From the NCBI RefSeq assembly GCF_019977235.1, contig NZ_AP024646.1, positions 372,001 to 436,000 of the forward strand: DNA of 64,000 nucleotides, in the 5' to 3' direction. The notes below the pieces were generated by a model that worked only from the letters and a program-made list of their open reading frames with translations, was not told where the DNA came from and made no database searches. Positions within the stretch are counted from its first letter, which is position 1. Each line of letters begins with the position of its first letter. The translations under genes and the position numbers were made by a program. Origin of the DNA: Arthrobacter sp. StoSoilB5. GTDB taxonomy: Bacteria > Actinomycetota > Actinomycetes > Actinomycetales > Micrococcaceae. Positions 1 through 7,994 of this stretch are shown in pieces.

Positions 1-1
1 G

Positions 2-649
2 TATCGACGCCGCAAGGAGCGTTTGTGCCAGCTCTTCGACTTTGACCCGAGCAAGAAAGGCCGCGCCTACTCCAAAGGCAATCGACAGAAGGTTGCGCTC
101 ATCGCAGCCCTCGTTGCCGACGCCGAGGTCTATCTTCTGGACGAACCGACAAGCGGTTTGGATCCCCTCATGGAGGCGGTCTTTACCCGCGAGATTCGCC
201 GGCTGGTCGGTGAGAAAGGAGCTACTGTCCTTCTCTCCAGCCACATCCTCTCCGAGGTGGAGCAGCTGGCCGACAGTGTGAGCATCATCCGCGCAGGCCG
301 AATAGTGGACGGCGGGACGCTCGATTCCCTTCGCCACCTGACGCGTACAGGGATCTCTTTCGTGCAGGACCAGGTGGACCTCCGGGCCCTCCAAGGCCTC
401 GCCCAGGTCCACGATCTCACCTTGGCCGCAGGACGGGTGAAGTTCAGTGCCGATTCGGATCGTGTCCACGAGGTCCTGCCGATTCTTGGTCGCCTGGGCG
501 TGCAGGGCCTGCTGGTCGCTCCGCCATCGCTTGAAGAGTTGTTCCTCCGGCACTACGGCGTTGCCCTTCCACCCCAATCAGAAGAAGCGAAGGCCGACGG
601 CGGCACTCACCATCGGCGCCGCTGGCCGCCCGCCAGGACGGGCCGCTAA
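2..649 (+). CDS. ABC transporter ATP-binding protein (5' truncated by window edge)
   Basis: This is the C-terminal part of an ABC ATPase whose reading frame is already open at base 2, so Walker A lies outside the window. What remains shows an ABC-signature-like segment (YSKGNRQKVALI), Walker B with the D-loop (VYLLDEPTSGLD) and the switch histidine (LLSSHILSEVEQ). A regulatory tail of about 100 residues follows, as in ABC-2 drug and antibiotic exporters of actinobacteria. The stop lies one base before the ATG of the permease gene, so the two are translationally linked and should form one exporter. The substrate is not readable from the sequence. Confidence 0.9.
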   Translation, partial: YRRRKERLCQLFDFDPSKKGRAYSKGNRQKVALIAALVADAEVYLLDEPTSGLDPLMEAVFTREIRRLVGEKGATVLLSSHILSEVEQLADSVSIIRAGRIVDGGTLDSLRHLTRTGISFVQDQVDLRALQGLAQVHDLTLAAGRVKFSADSDRVHEVLPILGRLGVQGLLVAPPSLEELFLRHYGVALPPQSEEAKADGGTHHRRRWPPARTGR

Positions 650-650
650 G

Positions 651-2273
651 ATGAACCGCTTCCTGGATCTGTATTGGCAACGACTCCGCCGCGACCGTTG
701 GCAACTCCTGAGCTGGGTTGCTTCCATCGGTGCACTGGCCTATTTCGCCACAACAGCGGTGGCCTCGGCATATGGTGACGATGCTTCCCGCGCCGAGATC
801 CTGCATATTGCCACGGCCACACCCGCTATCTTGATACTCCGCGGGTTGGTCCGCGGCCCTGCCCTGGACGCGTTCACGTTCTTCCAGATCTTCGCCTTCA
901 TCGGCGTCCTGGCCGGGTTGATGAACACGTTCATGGCTGTACGGCATACGCGCGCGGAGGAGGAAACCGGCCGGGCTGAGCTCGTAGCGTCCACTGCAGC
1001 GGGCCGATGGATGCCGTTGACGGCGACCGTGATCCATGGGCTCGTGGCGAACGTGCTGGTGGCCGCGGCGGTCGCGTTCGGCTTTATCGCCGGTGGGCTC
1101 GATGCCGCAGGTTCGCTCGTGGCCGGTCTTGCGGCCGGAGCCGTTGGATTGGCGTTCCTGACGCTCGGACTGCTTGCGTCCGAATTCATGAGTACCTCGC
1201 GCGGGGCAAACGGAGCGGCAGCGGGGCTGGTGGTGGCTGCCTATCTTCTTCGCGGTTTCGGTGACGCGACCGGCGAGGTCAGCCAGGACGGGCTCACTGT
1301 AACGGCGGCGTGGCCGAGCTGGATATCGCCCATCGGCTGGGGACAGCAGACGTTTGCCTACACGGGAAACCGATTGTGGCCACTGCTATTACCGCTGGGT
1401 CTTGGCGTCGTATGCGTCTCGCTTACCGCCGTCGTCATGTCCAGGCGCGATGTTGGCGCAAGCGTGTTGGCCGGACGACGAGGCCGTACGGACGCCCGCC
1501 GCTCACTCCGCGGAACCTTCGCGCTGGCACTACGACTCCAGCAGGGCGCGATCGTCAGTTGGTGTATCGGCGGGTTTATCGCTGGCCTGCTCACCGGTAC
1601 GCTGGGCGCTGCCATCCAGCAGGTCAGCATCACGAATTCCTCCGTCACAGTGATTCTCAGGGCCATGATCGAGGCACAAGGAACATCCATGACGCAGTTG
1701 GTCATTGCTGTTCTATTTGAAATCGGTGGCATCCTGGCGGCGGCGTGCGGACTCCAAGCCGTTCTGCGATTGAGGCAGGAAGAAGTGGCGGGCACAGCAG
1801 AACTGGTACTTTCGGAACCGCTGGGACGCACCCGTTGGTTTGGCAGCTTTCTGGGCCTCGGGGCAGCCTCGGTGGTTCTGGTGATGGTGTTCGCGGCCTT
1901 CGGCGCCTGGTATTCATTGCTGGTCTCCGGTGAATCGGCCGTTGAGGTGGGCAACGTGTGGGAAACGGCCGTGGCTCAAATCCCGGCTGCGCTGCTTTAC
2001 CTGGCGTTGCCGGCTGCGGTTTTTGTTACCTTTCCCCGGGCTACTGTTCCGGTCGGCTGGGCCTTGCTGGCATTGGGCGTGGTGCTGGGTGTCTACGGCG
2101 GAATGCTGGGCTTCGACAAGTGGCTCAGGGACCTGTCTCCCTTCACGCACTCGCCAGTGGTTACCAACACCGGAACCGATTGGAGCGGAGGCTTTTGGAT
2201 GCTCGGGATTGGAGTGGCGCTTTCGCTGTTCGCAGTCGTGGCCGTACGGCGTCGGGAGGTTGGCGCGGTGTGA
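651..2273 (+). CDS. ABC-2 type exporter permease, polyketide-antibiotic exporter-like
   Basis: A 540-residue integral membrane protein. I chose ATG 651, directly after the ATPase stop; the frame is open further upstream, but that part overlaps the ATPase gene. It contains about 12 hydrophobic segments in two similar halves. Each half begins with a soluble stretch followed by a glycine/alanine-rich six-helix bundle, and a motif with EEETGRAELV in the first half recurs as QEEVAGTAELVL in the second. That duplicated layout fits the large permeases annotated as exporters of polyketide antibiotics. It pairs with the ATPase upstream. The substrate is unknown. Confidence 0.85.
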   Translation: MNRFLDLYWQRLRRDRWQLLSWVASIGALAYFATTAVASAYGDDASRAEILHIATATPAILILRGLVRGPALDAFTFFQIFAFIGVLAGLMNTFMAVRHTRAEEETGRAELVASTAAGRWMPLTATVIHGLVANVLVAAAVAFGFIAGGLDAAGSLVAGLAAGAVGLAFLTLGLLASEFMSTSRGANGAAAGLVVAAYLLRGFGDATGEVSQDGLTVTAAWPSWISPIGWGQQTFAYTGNRLWPLLLPLGLGVVCVSLTAVVMSRRDVGASVLAGRRGRTDARRSLRGTFALALRLQQGAIVSWCIGGFIAGLLTGTLGAAIQQVSITNSSVTVILRAMIEAQGTSMTQLVIAVLFEIGGILAAACGLQAVLRLRQEEVAGTAELVLSEPLGRTRWFGSFLGLGAASVVLVMVFAAFGAWYSLLVSGESAVEVGNVWETAVAQIPAALLYLALPAAVFVTFPRATVPVGWALLALGVVLGVYGGMLGFDKWLRDLSPFTHSPVVTNTGTDWSGGFWMLGIGVALSLFAVVAVRRREVGAV

Positions 2274-2301
2274 GCTGCCACGGTCCCAAAGTGGAAGACG
2301 A

Positions 2302-2317
2302 GTCTGGTATTTCAGAC
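2302..2317. promoter_or_regulatory. short inverted repeat ahead of the IclR gene
   Basis: GTCTG, a 6-base spacer and CAGAC lie in the 158-bp gap between the ABC permease stop and the IclR-type regulator. It could be an operator for the regulator or a weak terminator of the ABC operon; no T-run follows. The rest of the gap shows nothing clear apart from a GAGGA ribosome site before the regulator. Confidence 0.25.
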
Positions 2318-2431
2318 ACCCAAGTAACGTAATGGTCTGGCGCCACTCGGGCTTAGGGGGCACGCTTGAGTACGGGATACCGGACACTTGTGGTCGATGT
2401 CCCTTTCAGCAGTCTCAAGCAATGAGGAACC

Positions 2432-3238
2432 ATGACCACCACGCCACTGGCACCAGGCAAGGCCACGTCCAAGGTCCCTGCCGCCGAAAATACGCTGCGC
2501 ATCCTGAAACTGTTGGCCTCGCGCCGGGGTCCCATGGCGGCGTCGAACATTGCGACGGCGCTCGGCTTGCCGCGTTCCAGCGTGTACCACCTGCTAGGCG
2601 TGATGGAGGCCAACGGCTTCGTCCTCCACTTGCACGAGGAGCAGCGCTATGGGCTCGGCATCAGTGCGTTCGAACTCAGTTCCGCGTATTCGCGGCAGGA
2701 ACCGCTGTCCCGGCTGGGGCGGCCTATGCTTGCTGCGTTGGTTGATGCGATCGGGGAGAGTGCACACCTGGCTGTCTTGCATGGCCGCGACGTCCTCTAC
2801 ATCGTGGAGGAACGCGCCAAGAACCGCCCAAGCCTGGTGACCGACGTCGGGGTTCGCCTCCCCAGCCACCTGACTGCCTCGGGCCGCGCGATCCTCGCCG
2901 CGTTGCCAAAGTCGCAAGTGCGTGCCCTGTACCCGAACGCCGCGGCCTTCACGTCCCGCAACGAAGTGGAATTTCCGATCATGAAGTATTCCGCCCTCTC
3001 CTCCCACCTGGACCAGGTGCGGCAGCGTGGCTATGCCACGGAAAACGGCGAGATTACGCCTGGATTCGGCTCCATCGCCGCCGCTGTGACTGACCACGTG
3101 GGATGGCCGACGGCGGCAGTCGCCGTCACGTTCCTGGAGGACAAAGTGCCGGCTGAGCAATGGCCGGTACTCGCTGCGCGCATCCGGAAGGCAGCCGACG
3201 AACTGTCGGTGAGAATACACGGCCGCCCTGCGGGCTAG
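2432..3238 (+). CDS. IclR-family transcriptional regulator, probable hut regulator
   Basis: A 268-residue regulator. Residues about 18-80 form a winged helix-turn-helix (AENTLRILKLL, then SNIATALGLPRSSVYHLLGVME). Residues about 95-265 form the IclR effector domain, with the typical VGVRLPSHLTASGRAILAAL stretch. It lies 0.6 kb upstream of hutU and hutH on the same strand, which suggests it senses histidine or urocanate and controls the hut genes; this is inference from position. Its stop overlaps the stop of the convergent SRPBCC gene by four bases (CTAG). Confidence 0.88.
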   Translation: MTTTPLAPGKATSKVPAAENTLRILKLLASRRGPMAASNIATALGLPRSSVYHLLGVMEANGFVLHLHEEQRYGLGISAFELSSAYSRQEPLSRLGRPMLAALVDAIGESAHLAVLHGRDVLYIVEERAKNRPSLVTDVGVRLPSHLTASGRAILAALPKSQVRALYPNAAAFTSRNEVEFPIMKYSALSSHLDQVRQRGYATENGEITPGFGSIAAAVTDHVGWPTAAVAVTFLEDKVPAEQWPVLAARIRKAADELSVRIHGRPAG

Positions 3239-3672
3239 CCCGGCCCCAAGGCTTCGCGCTCGACGAGTTTACGGAAGGTCTCCAGCTCACCTCGGAAGCT
3301 ACCCCGGTAGGATCCCCTGGAGAAAAGCCACGCAAAGATCGCCGGGATAAATCCCCTGGTTTCGAACTCCTGGTGGATGCGCGTGCCATCGCCCTCGGCA
3401 GCAAACCGCACATCTGACTCGCCCTTGAGGATCGCATTGCCGAACCGCGTGCGGAAGTGCCAGGGCCGCTCAACGGCGAGGATTTCTGTGGGGCTGGCCA
3501 TCCGTCCGAACCACACCGTGTAGCGGCTGCCGGCCTGGTCGACTGGGCCGACGCGGTCCGTCACGCGGGTGACTCCGCCGATCCATTCCCGGAACCGATC
3601 CGGGTCCGTCCAGGTCTCGAAGACGCGTTCTGGGGGCGCCGCTACGAGCGTCGTCACACGATACGTTGCCAT
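3235..3672 (-). CDS. SRPBCC / AHSA1-like domain protein
   Basis: A 145-residue protein with the START-like fold pattern of the polyketide cyclase/AHSA1 group: an N-terminal strand with [21 protein letters not shown], an acidic middle and a long C-terminal helix ([19 protein letters not shown]). Such proteins bind small hydrophobic ligands, but nothing here indicates the ligand. It is transcribed away from hutU, from the same 160-bp region, and converges on the IclR gene. That placement may mean co-regulation with histidine catabolism, but no functional link is known to me. Confidence 0.8.
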   Translation of the reverse strand: MATYRVTTLVAAPPERVFETWTDPDRFREWIGGVTRVTDRVGPVDQAGSRYTVWFGRMASPTEILAVERPWHFRTRFGNAILKGESDVRFAAEGDGTRIHQEFETRGFIPAIFAWLFSRGSYRGSFRGELETFRKLVEREALGPG

Positions 3673-3834
3673 GGCTCCAGCATGCGCTCAATGTCGCGCG
3701 AATGCGAGGGGCGGCGCGGGTCTGTAATCCCGGACAGCACCGCTCGAAAAGCCATTCCTGGGGGCTTGCAAAGGGGCTTTAGTAGAAGCAGAAGATCTTT
3801 CCACAACACACTTCCCAAAGACGAAGGAGTCATT

Positions 3835-5562
3835 ATGGCACCCGCCGATTTCACTACTGGTGCCCGTCCGGTTAAGGCCGCGCGGGGTACTGAGCTTACT
3901 GCCAAGTCGTGGCAGACCGAGGCGCCGTTGCGTATGTTGATGAACAATTTGGATCCTGAGGTTGCTGAGCGTCCTGATGATCTGGTGGTTTATGGCGGTA
4001 CGGGCCGTGCTGTGCGGTCCTGGGCTGCGTTTGATGCGATCACCCGGACGTTGGAGACGATGGAGAAGGACGAGACGCTGTTGGTGCAGTCGGGCAAGCC
4101 GGTGGGTGTGTTCCGCACCCATGAGTGGGCTCCGCGGGTGCTTTTGGCGAACTCGAACCTGGTGGGGGACTGGGCGACGTGGCCGGAGTTCCGCCGCCTG
4201 GAGGCCGAGGGTTTGATGATGTATGGGCAGATGACGGCAGGGTCCTGGATTTATATCGGCACGCAGGGCATCCTGCAGGGCACGTACGAAACGTTCGCCG
4301 CGGTGGGGAACAAGCTCGCTGCGGAGGGACGCCACCCGGCCCCCGCCGCAGCTGGTTCCACCGAAGGACCGCTGGCCGGGACGTTGACGTTGACGGGTGG
4401 TTGTGGCGGGATGGGCGGTGCCCAGCCGTTGGCTGTGACGCTGAACGACGGTGCGTGCCTGATTGTGGACGTGGACGAGACGCGCCTGCGCCGCCGGGCC
4501 GGGAAGCGGTACCTGGATGAGGTCGAAACGGACCTGGACGCCGCGATCGCGAAGGTCCAGAAGGCCAAGGCTGAGCGCCGTGGTTGGTCCGTGGGGTATG
4601 TGGGCAACGCTGCTGAGGTGTTCCCGGAGCTGCTGGCCCGGCACAAGGCCGGGGAGCTGAGCATTGATGTGGTCACGGACCAGACCAGTGCCCATGACCC
4701 GTTGTCCTACCTGCCCGAGGGCATCACCGTGGAGGAGTGGCACACCGAGGCCGAGGCCGATCCGGAAGGGTTCACGAAGAAGGCCCAGGCGTCCATGGCC
4801 AGGCATGTCCAGGCGATGGTGGAGTTCCAGGACGCCGGGGCCGAGGTGTTTGATTACGGCAACTCGATCCGGGACGAGGCACGCAAGGGCGGCTACGACC
4901 GGGCGTTCGAGTTCCCCGGCTTTGTCCCGGCATATATCCGTCCGTTGTTCTGCGAGGGCCTGGGCCCGTTCCGCTGGGTGGCGCTCTCGGGTGATCCGGA
5001 GGACATTGCGGTGACGGACGCGGCGATCAAGGAGTTGTTCCCGGAGAACAAGCACCTGCACAAGTGGCTCGACGCCGCGGCGGAGCGGGTGGAGTTCGAG
5101 GGTTTGCCGGCCCGTATTTGCTGGCTCGGGTACGGTGAACGGGCCAAGGCCGGGTTGTTGTTCAACCAGCTCGTGAAGGAGGGCAAGGTCAAGGCCCCGA
5201 TCGTGATCGGCCGTGACCACCTGGACTCCGGTTCCGTGGCGTCCCCGTACCGGGAGACCGAGGCCATGGCCGACGGGTCCGACGCGATTGCTGACTGGCC
5301 GTTGCTGAACGCGCTGATCAATACCTCTTCGGGTGCTACCTGGGTTTCGATCCATCACGGTGGCGGGGTCGGTATCGGCCGGTCCCTGCACGCCGGACAG
5401 GTTTCCGTCGCGGACGGCACGGACCTGGCCGCGGAGAAACTCGAACGTCTCCTGACCAACGACCCCGGCATGGGCGTCATCCGCCACGTCGACGCCGGCT
5501 ACGACCGCGCAGTCGAAGTCGCCAACGAACGCGGCGTCCGCATCCCCATGAACGAAAAGTAG
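3835..5562 (+). CDS. hutU: Urocanate hydratase (urocanase)
   Basis: Urocanase (EC 4.2.1.49) converts urocanate to imidazolone-propionate, step two of histidine degradation, with tightly bound NAD+ in the cytoplasm. The start is ATG 3835, preceded by AAGGAG with good spacing, giving 575 residues; the open frame upstream of it is not coding. The NAD-binding glycine cluster ([18 protein letters not shown]) and the urocanase signature [13 protein letters not shown] are both present. The signature cysteine is residue 429, which after removal of about 19 extra N-terminal residues matches the catalytic Cys410 of the Pseudomonas enzyme. hutH follows after 9 bases, so the two are one operon. Confidence 0.97.
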   Translation: MAPADFTTGARPVKAARGTELTAKSWQTEAPLRMLMNNLDPEVAERPDDLVVYGGTGRAVRSWAAFDAITRTLETMEKDETLLVQSGKPVGVFRTHEWAPRVLLANSNLVGDWATWPEFRRLEAEGLMMYGQMTAGSWIYIGTQGILQGTYETFAAVGNKLAAEGRHPAPAAAGSTEGPLAGTLTLTGGCGGMGGAQPLAVTLNDGACLIVDVDETRLRRRAGKRYLDEVETDLDAAIAKVQKAKAERRGWSVGYVGNAAEVFPELLARHKAGELSIDVVTDQTSAHDPLSYLPEGITVEEWHTEAEADPEGFTKKAQASMARHVQAMVEFQDAGAEVFDYGNSIRDEARKGGYDRAFEFPGFVPAYIRPLFCEGLGPFRWVALSGDPEDIAVTDAAIKELFPENKHLHKWLDAAAERVEFEGLPARICWLGYGERAKAGLLFNQLVKEGKVKAPIVIGRDHLDSGSVASPYRETEAMADGSDAIADWPLLNALINTSSGATWVSIHHGGGVGIGRSLHAGQVSVADGTDLAAEKLERLLTNDPGMGVIRHVDAGYDRAVEVANERGVRIPMNEK

Positions 5563-5571
5563 GCAACACAA

Positions 5572-7164
5572 GTGACTATTACTACCCACGAACCCCTGAC
5601 CGTTACCCTCGGTTCCAGTGGCGTGACCCCGGAAGACGTCGTCGCCGTCGCACGCCACGATGCCAAGGTGACCATCTCCCAGGAAGCCCTGGATAACGTT
5701 GCCAAGGTTCGCGCCCACATCGATAGCCTCGCCACCAGCGACGTTCCCGCCTACGGTATTTCCACGGGTTTCGGCGCACTGGCCAACCGCCACATCCCCA
5801 ACGATCTCCGTACCCAGTTGCAGAAGTCGCTCATCCGCAGCCACGCTGCGGGGATGGGGCCGGCCGTTGAACGCGAAGTCATCCGCGGCATCATGTTCCT
5901 GCGGGCCAAGACCCTCGCCTCGGGCCGCACGGGCGTCCGTCCCGTGGTGCTGCAGACCATGGTGGACGTCCTCAACGCAGGCATCACCCCGCTGGTCCGC
6001 GAGTTCGGTTCACTCGGCTGCTCCGGCGACCTTGCCCCGCTGTCGCACTGTGCCCTGGTGCTGATGGGCGAAGGCGAAGCAACCGGTCCCGACGGCGAAC
6101 TCTACGGCGTCCCCGGGAAGCAAACTGTTGCTGAGCTGCTCGCGCAGCACGGCATCGAGCCGGTAACGCTGGCCGAAAAGGAGGGCCTGGCCCTCGTCAA
6201 CGGCACCGAAGGCATGCTCGGCATGCTGCTGATGGCCATCGCTGACATCCGCATGTTGCTCGCGACGGCGGATGTCACCGCCGCGCTCAGCGTCGAGGCT
6301 CTGCTGGGCACCGACCAGGTGTTCCTGCCGGAACTGCACGCAGCCCTGCGCCCGCACCCCGGCCAGGCTGCCAGCGCGGATAACATGCTCCGCGTGCTGT
6401 CCAACTCGCCGATCGTCGCATCCCACCGGATCAACGACACCAAGGTGCAGGACGCTTACTCGCTGCGCTGCGCTCCGCAGGTTGCCGGTGCAGTCCGCGA
6501 CACCGTGGACCACGCCGCACTGGTGGCGTCCCGCGAACTCGCCGCTGCGATCGACAACCCGGTGGTCCTCCCGGACGGCCGCGTCACGTCCAACGGCAAC
6601 TTCCACGGCGCGCCCGTGGCTTACGTCCTGGACTTCCTGGCAATCGCCGTCGCGGACCTCAGCTCCATCGCTGAACGCCGCACGGACCGCATGCTGGACC
6701 CGGCCCGCTCGCACGGTCTCCCGGCATTCCTCGCCGCCGATCCTGGCGTCGACTCCGGCCTCATGATCGCTCAATACACGCAGGCCGGCCTCGTCTCGGA
6801 CAACAAGCGCCTGGCCGTTCCGGCATCCGTGGACTCCATCCCGAGCTCCGCCATGCAGGAAGACCACGTGTCCATGGGCTGGCACGCGGCCCGCAAGCTG
6901 CGCAAGGCCGTGGAGAACCTCCGCCGCGTCCTGGCAGTGGAGCTGGTCACAAGCGCCCGCGCCATCGACATGCGTACGCAGATGTCCGACGGCGCGCTCA
7001 CCCCGGGTCCGGCCGGTACCGCTGTGCTCGAGGTGCTTCGCGAAGTGGTCCAGGGACCGGGCACCGATCGGTTCCTGTCGCCCGAACTCGAAGCGGCTGA
7101 CCGCCTGGTTGGCTCCGGTGCGGTCCGTGCGGCCGCCGAATCCGCCGTCGGGAACTTGGCCTGA
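5572..7164 (+). CDS. hutH: Histidine ammonia-lyase
   Basis: Histidase (EC 4.3.1.3) removes ammonia from histidine to give urocanate, using an MIO cofactor formed from its own backbone. The start is GTG 5572 and the protein has 530 residues, normal for the family. The N-terminal YGISTGFGALANR motif, the MIO loop GSLGCSGDLAPLSH and the C-terminal PSSAMQEDHVSMG region are all visible. The MIO tripeptide reads Cys150-Ser151-Gly152 instead of the common Ala-Ser-Gly. The gene follows hutU directly, in the reverse of the pathway order. Confidence 0.97.
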   Translation: MTITTHEPLTVTLGSSGVTPEDVVAVARHDAKVTISQEALDNVAKVRAHIDSLATSDVPAYGISTGFGALANRHIPNDLRTQLQKSLIRSHAAGMGPAVEREVIRGIMFLRAKTLASGRTGVRPVVLQTMVDVLNAGITPLVREFGSLGCSGDLAPLSHCALVLMGEGEATGPDGELYGVPGKQTVAELLAQHGIEPVTLAEKEGLALVNGTEGMLGMLLMAIADIRMLLATADVTAALSVEALLGTDQVFLPELHAALRPHPGQAASADNMLRVLSNSPIVASHRINDTKVQDAYSLRCAPQVAGAVRDTVDHAALVASRELAAAIDNPVVLPDGRVTSNGNFHGAPVAYVLDFLAIAVADLSSIAERRTDRMLDPARSHGLPAFLAADPGVDSGLMIAQYTQAGLVSDNKRLAVPASVDSIPSSAMQEDHVSMGWHAARKLRKAVENLRRVLAVELVTSARAIDMRTQMSDGALTPGPAGTAVLEVLREVVQGPGTDRFLSPELEAADRLVGSGAVRAAAESAVGNLA

Positions 7165-7194
7165 CGTCGAATAAAACGCTCATTTGATGGGCAA

Positions 7195-7247
7195 ATTTGT
7201 CACGTCCCGGAAATTGTTCGCAACGCAATCTCCGGGGCGTGACAAAT
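7195..7247. promoter_or_regulatory. 17-bp inverted repeat with 19-base loop downstream of hutH
   Basis: Arms at 7195-7211 and 7231-7247 (ATTTGTCACGTCCCGGA against its complement) match at 16 of 17 positions. The structure starts 31 bases after the hutH stop and has no T-run. It lies about 115 bases before the next small gene. It could be a rho-dependent terminator, an mRNA-stabilising hairpin, or a pair of operator half-sites for the promoter of the small gene. Confidence 0.55.
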
Positions 7248-7361
7248 GTAGTAGAACTTATGGTGTACGTCACGTCCACGCCAACGGTGTCGTGGGCTTG
7301 ACGGTCAACCGTTAATAACTCAATACACAACAGCGAACATCCACAAAGGGGTAGAAGTTCA

Positions 7362-7610
7362 ATGAAGGCACGTGGAGCAGTCCTCTCCAGACGAAACGCA
7401 CACTCGGCTACGGTTACCGACTGGAGGCAACTTAAGGTTGGTGAGCGCGTGGAGGTAGTCAAGTATGCCCATGTGATCGCCGCCGGGCTGATCGAGGAAG
7501 TCTCCAGCAGTGGAAACGTGGTGTGGCTTGAGCATTCAGGGCCTGGCGTCACCGAGGAAGGCAAGGAATTGTTCATGAAGTCCGACGGCGTAACTCTCCG
7601 CCGGGCGTAA
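7362..7610 (+). CDS. small conserved-looking protein, family A (copy 1)
   Basis: An 82-residue protein I cannot assign to a named family. An N-terminal basic stretch is followed by VTDWRQLKVGERVEVV and ends in LFMKSDGVTLRRA, suggesting a small beta-barrel-like fold. A second protein of about 70 residues at 47440-47652 shares the DW..LK.GE.V pattern and the G...L...D....R ending. Both sit beside nitrogen-releasing catabolic genes. It follows hutUH after a 197-bp gap and ends just before a strong terminator shared with the convergent small gene at 7670. Confidence 0.65.
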   Translation: MKARGAVLSRRNAHSATVTDWRQLKVGERVEVVKYAHVIAAGLIEEVSSSGNVVWLEHSGPGVTEEGKELFMKSDGVTLRRA

Positions 7611-7612
7611 CG

Positions 7613-7646
7613 GCAAAAAGCCGGGGCCTTGGCCCCGGCTTTTTGC
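7613..7646. terminator. strong bidirectional rho-independent terminator
   Basis: A GC-rich perfect stem (AAAAAGCCGGGGCC, TT, GGCCCCGGCTTTTT) has an A-run on the left and a T-run on the right, so it can stop transcription from both sides. It lies between the stops of the two convergent small genes ending at 7610 and 7670. Confidence 0.92.
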
Positions 7647-7669
7647 TTGGCTACTGCAACTGCAAACTA

Positions 7670-7891
7670 TTACGCAGCGAGGACTTCGTGGGTCTGACCG
7701 AAGGGAACGGATTCGTCCAGGGCCACTGTGTAGGTGCCGGGCTCCTGCCGCGTCACCAGAATGCCGCAGTTAGCATCTGCTGCTGCATTCTTGATCAATG
7801 CATCCACGGCGCGTTCAAGTCCGTCGTGGATCTCGTCTGCCTTGGAAAAGGACAGGCGAATTTCGCGTTCTGCAGTCATTGCAGGGGTCAT
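7670..7891 (-). CDS. small conserved-looking protein, family B (copy 1)
   Basis: A 73-residue protein. The start at 7891 is preceded by AGGAGG seven bases away, which makes it better than the longer frame reaching 7936. The C-terminal half reads CGILVTRQEPGTYTVALDE followed by VPFGQTHE. The 79-residue protein at 50147-50386 has GQGILVTRHRPGFYSVALNP followed by VPFGFIWEHD, so the two are clearly homologous. I do not recognise a named family. The fold looks like helix then beta-hairpin. It converges on the small gene at 7362 and lies just downstream of the glutamate dehydrogenase, but on its own promoter region. Confidence 0.75.
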   Translation of the reverse strand: MTPAMTAEREIRLSFSKADEIHDGLERAVDALIKNAAADANCGILVTRQEPGTYTVALDESVPFGQTHEVLAA

Positions 7892-7994
7892 TTGGGGGCC
7901 TCCTATTACTTGCCGCATGCGAGGGCGACCCATCAATCATAGGACGTTTGGCCCAATATTTGTAAGATGACCGGCAACAATGGTCGGCGATGCC

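Noticed and set aside
3688..5844. 718-residue open frame antisense to hutU
   Set aside because: It is a shadow of the GC-rich third codon positions of hutU and has no recognisable motif. hutU on the other strand has a clear signature, catalytic residues and ribosome site.
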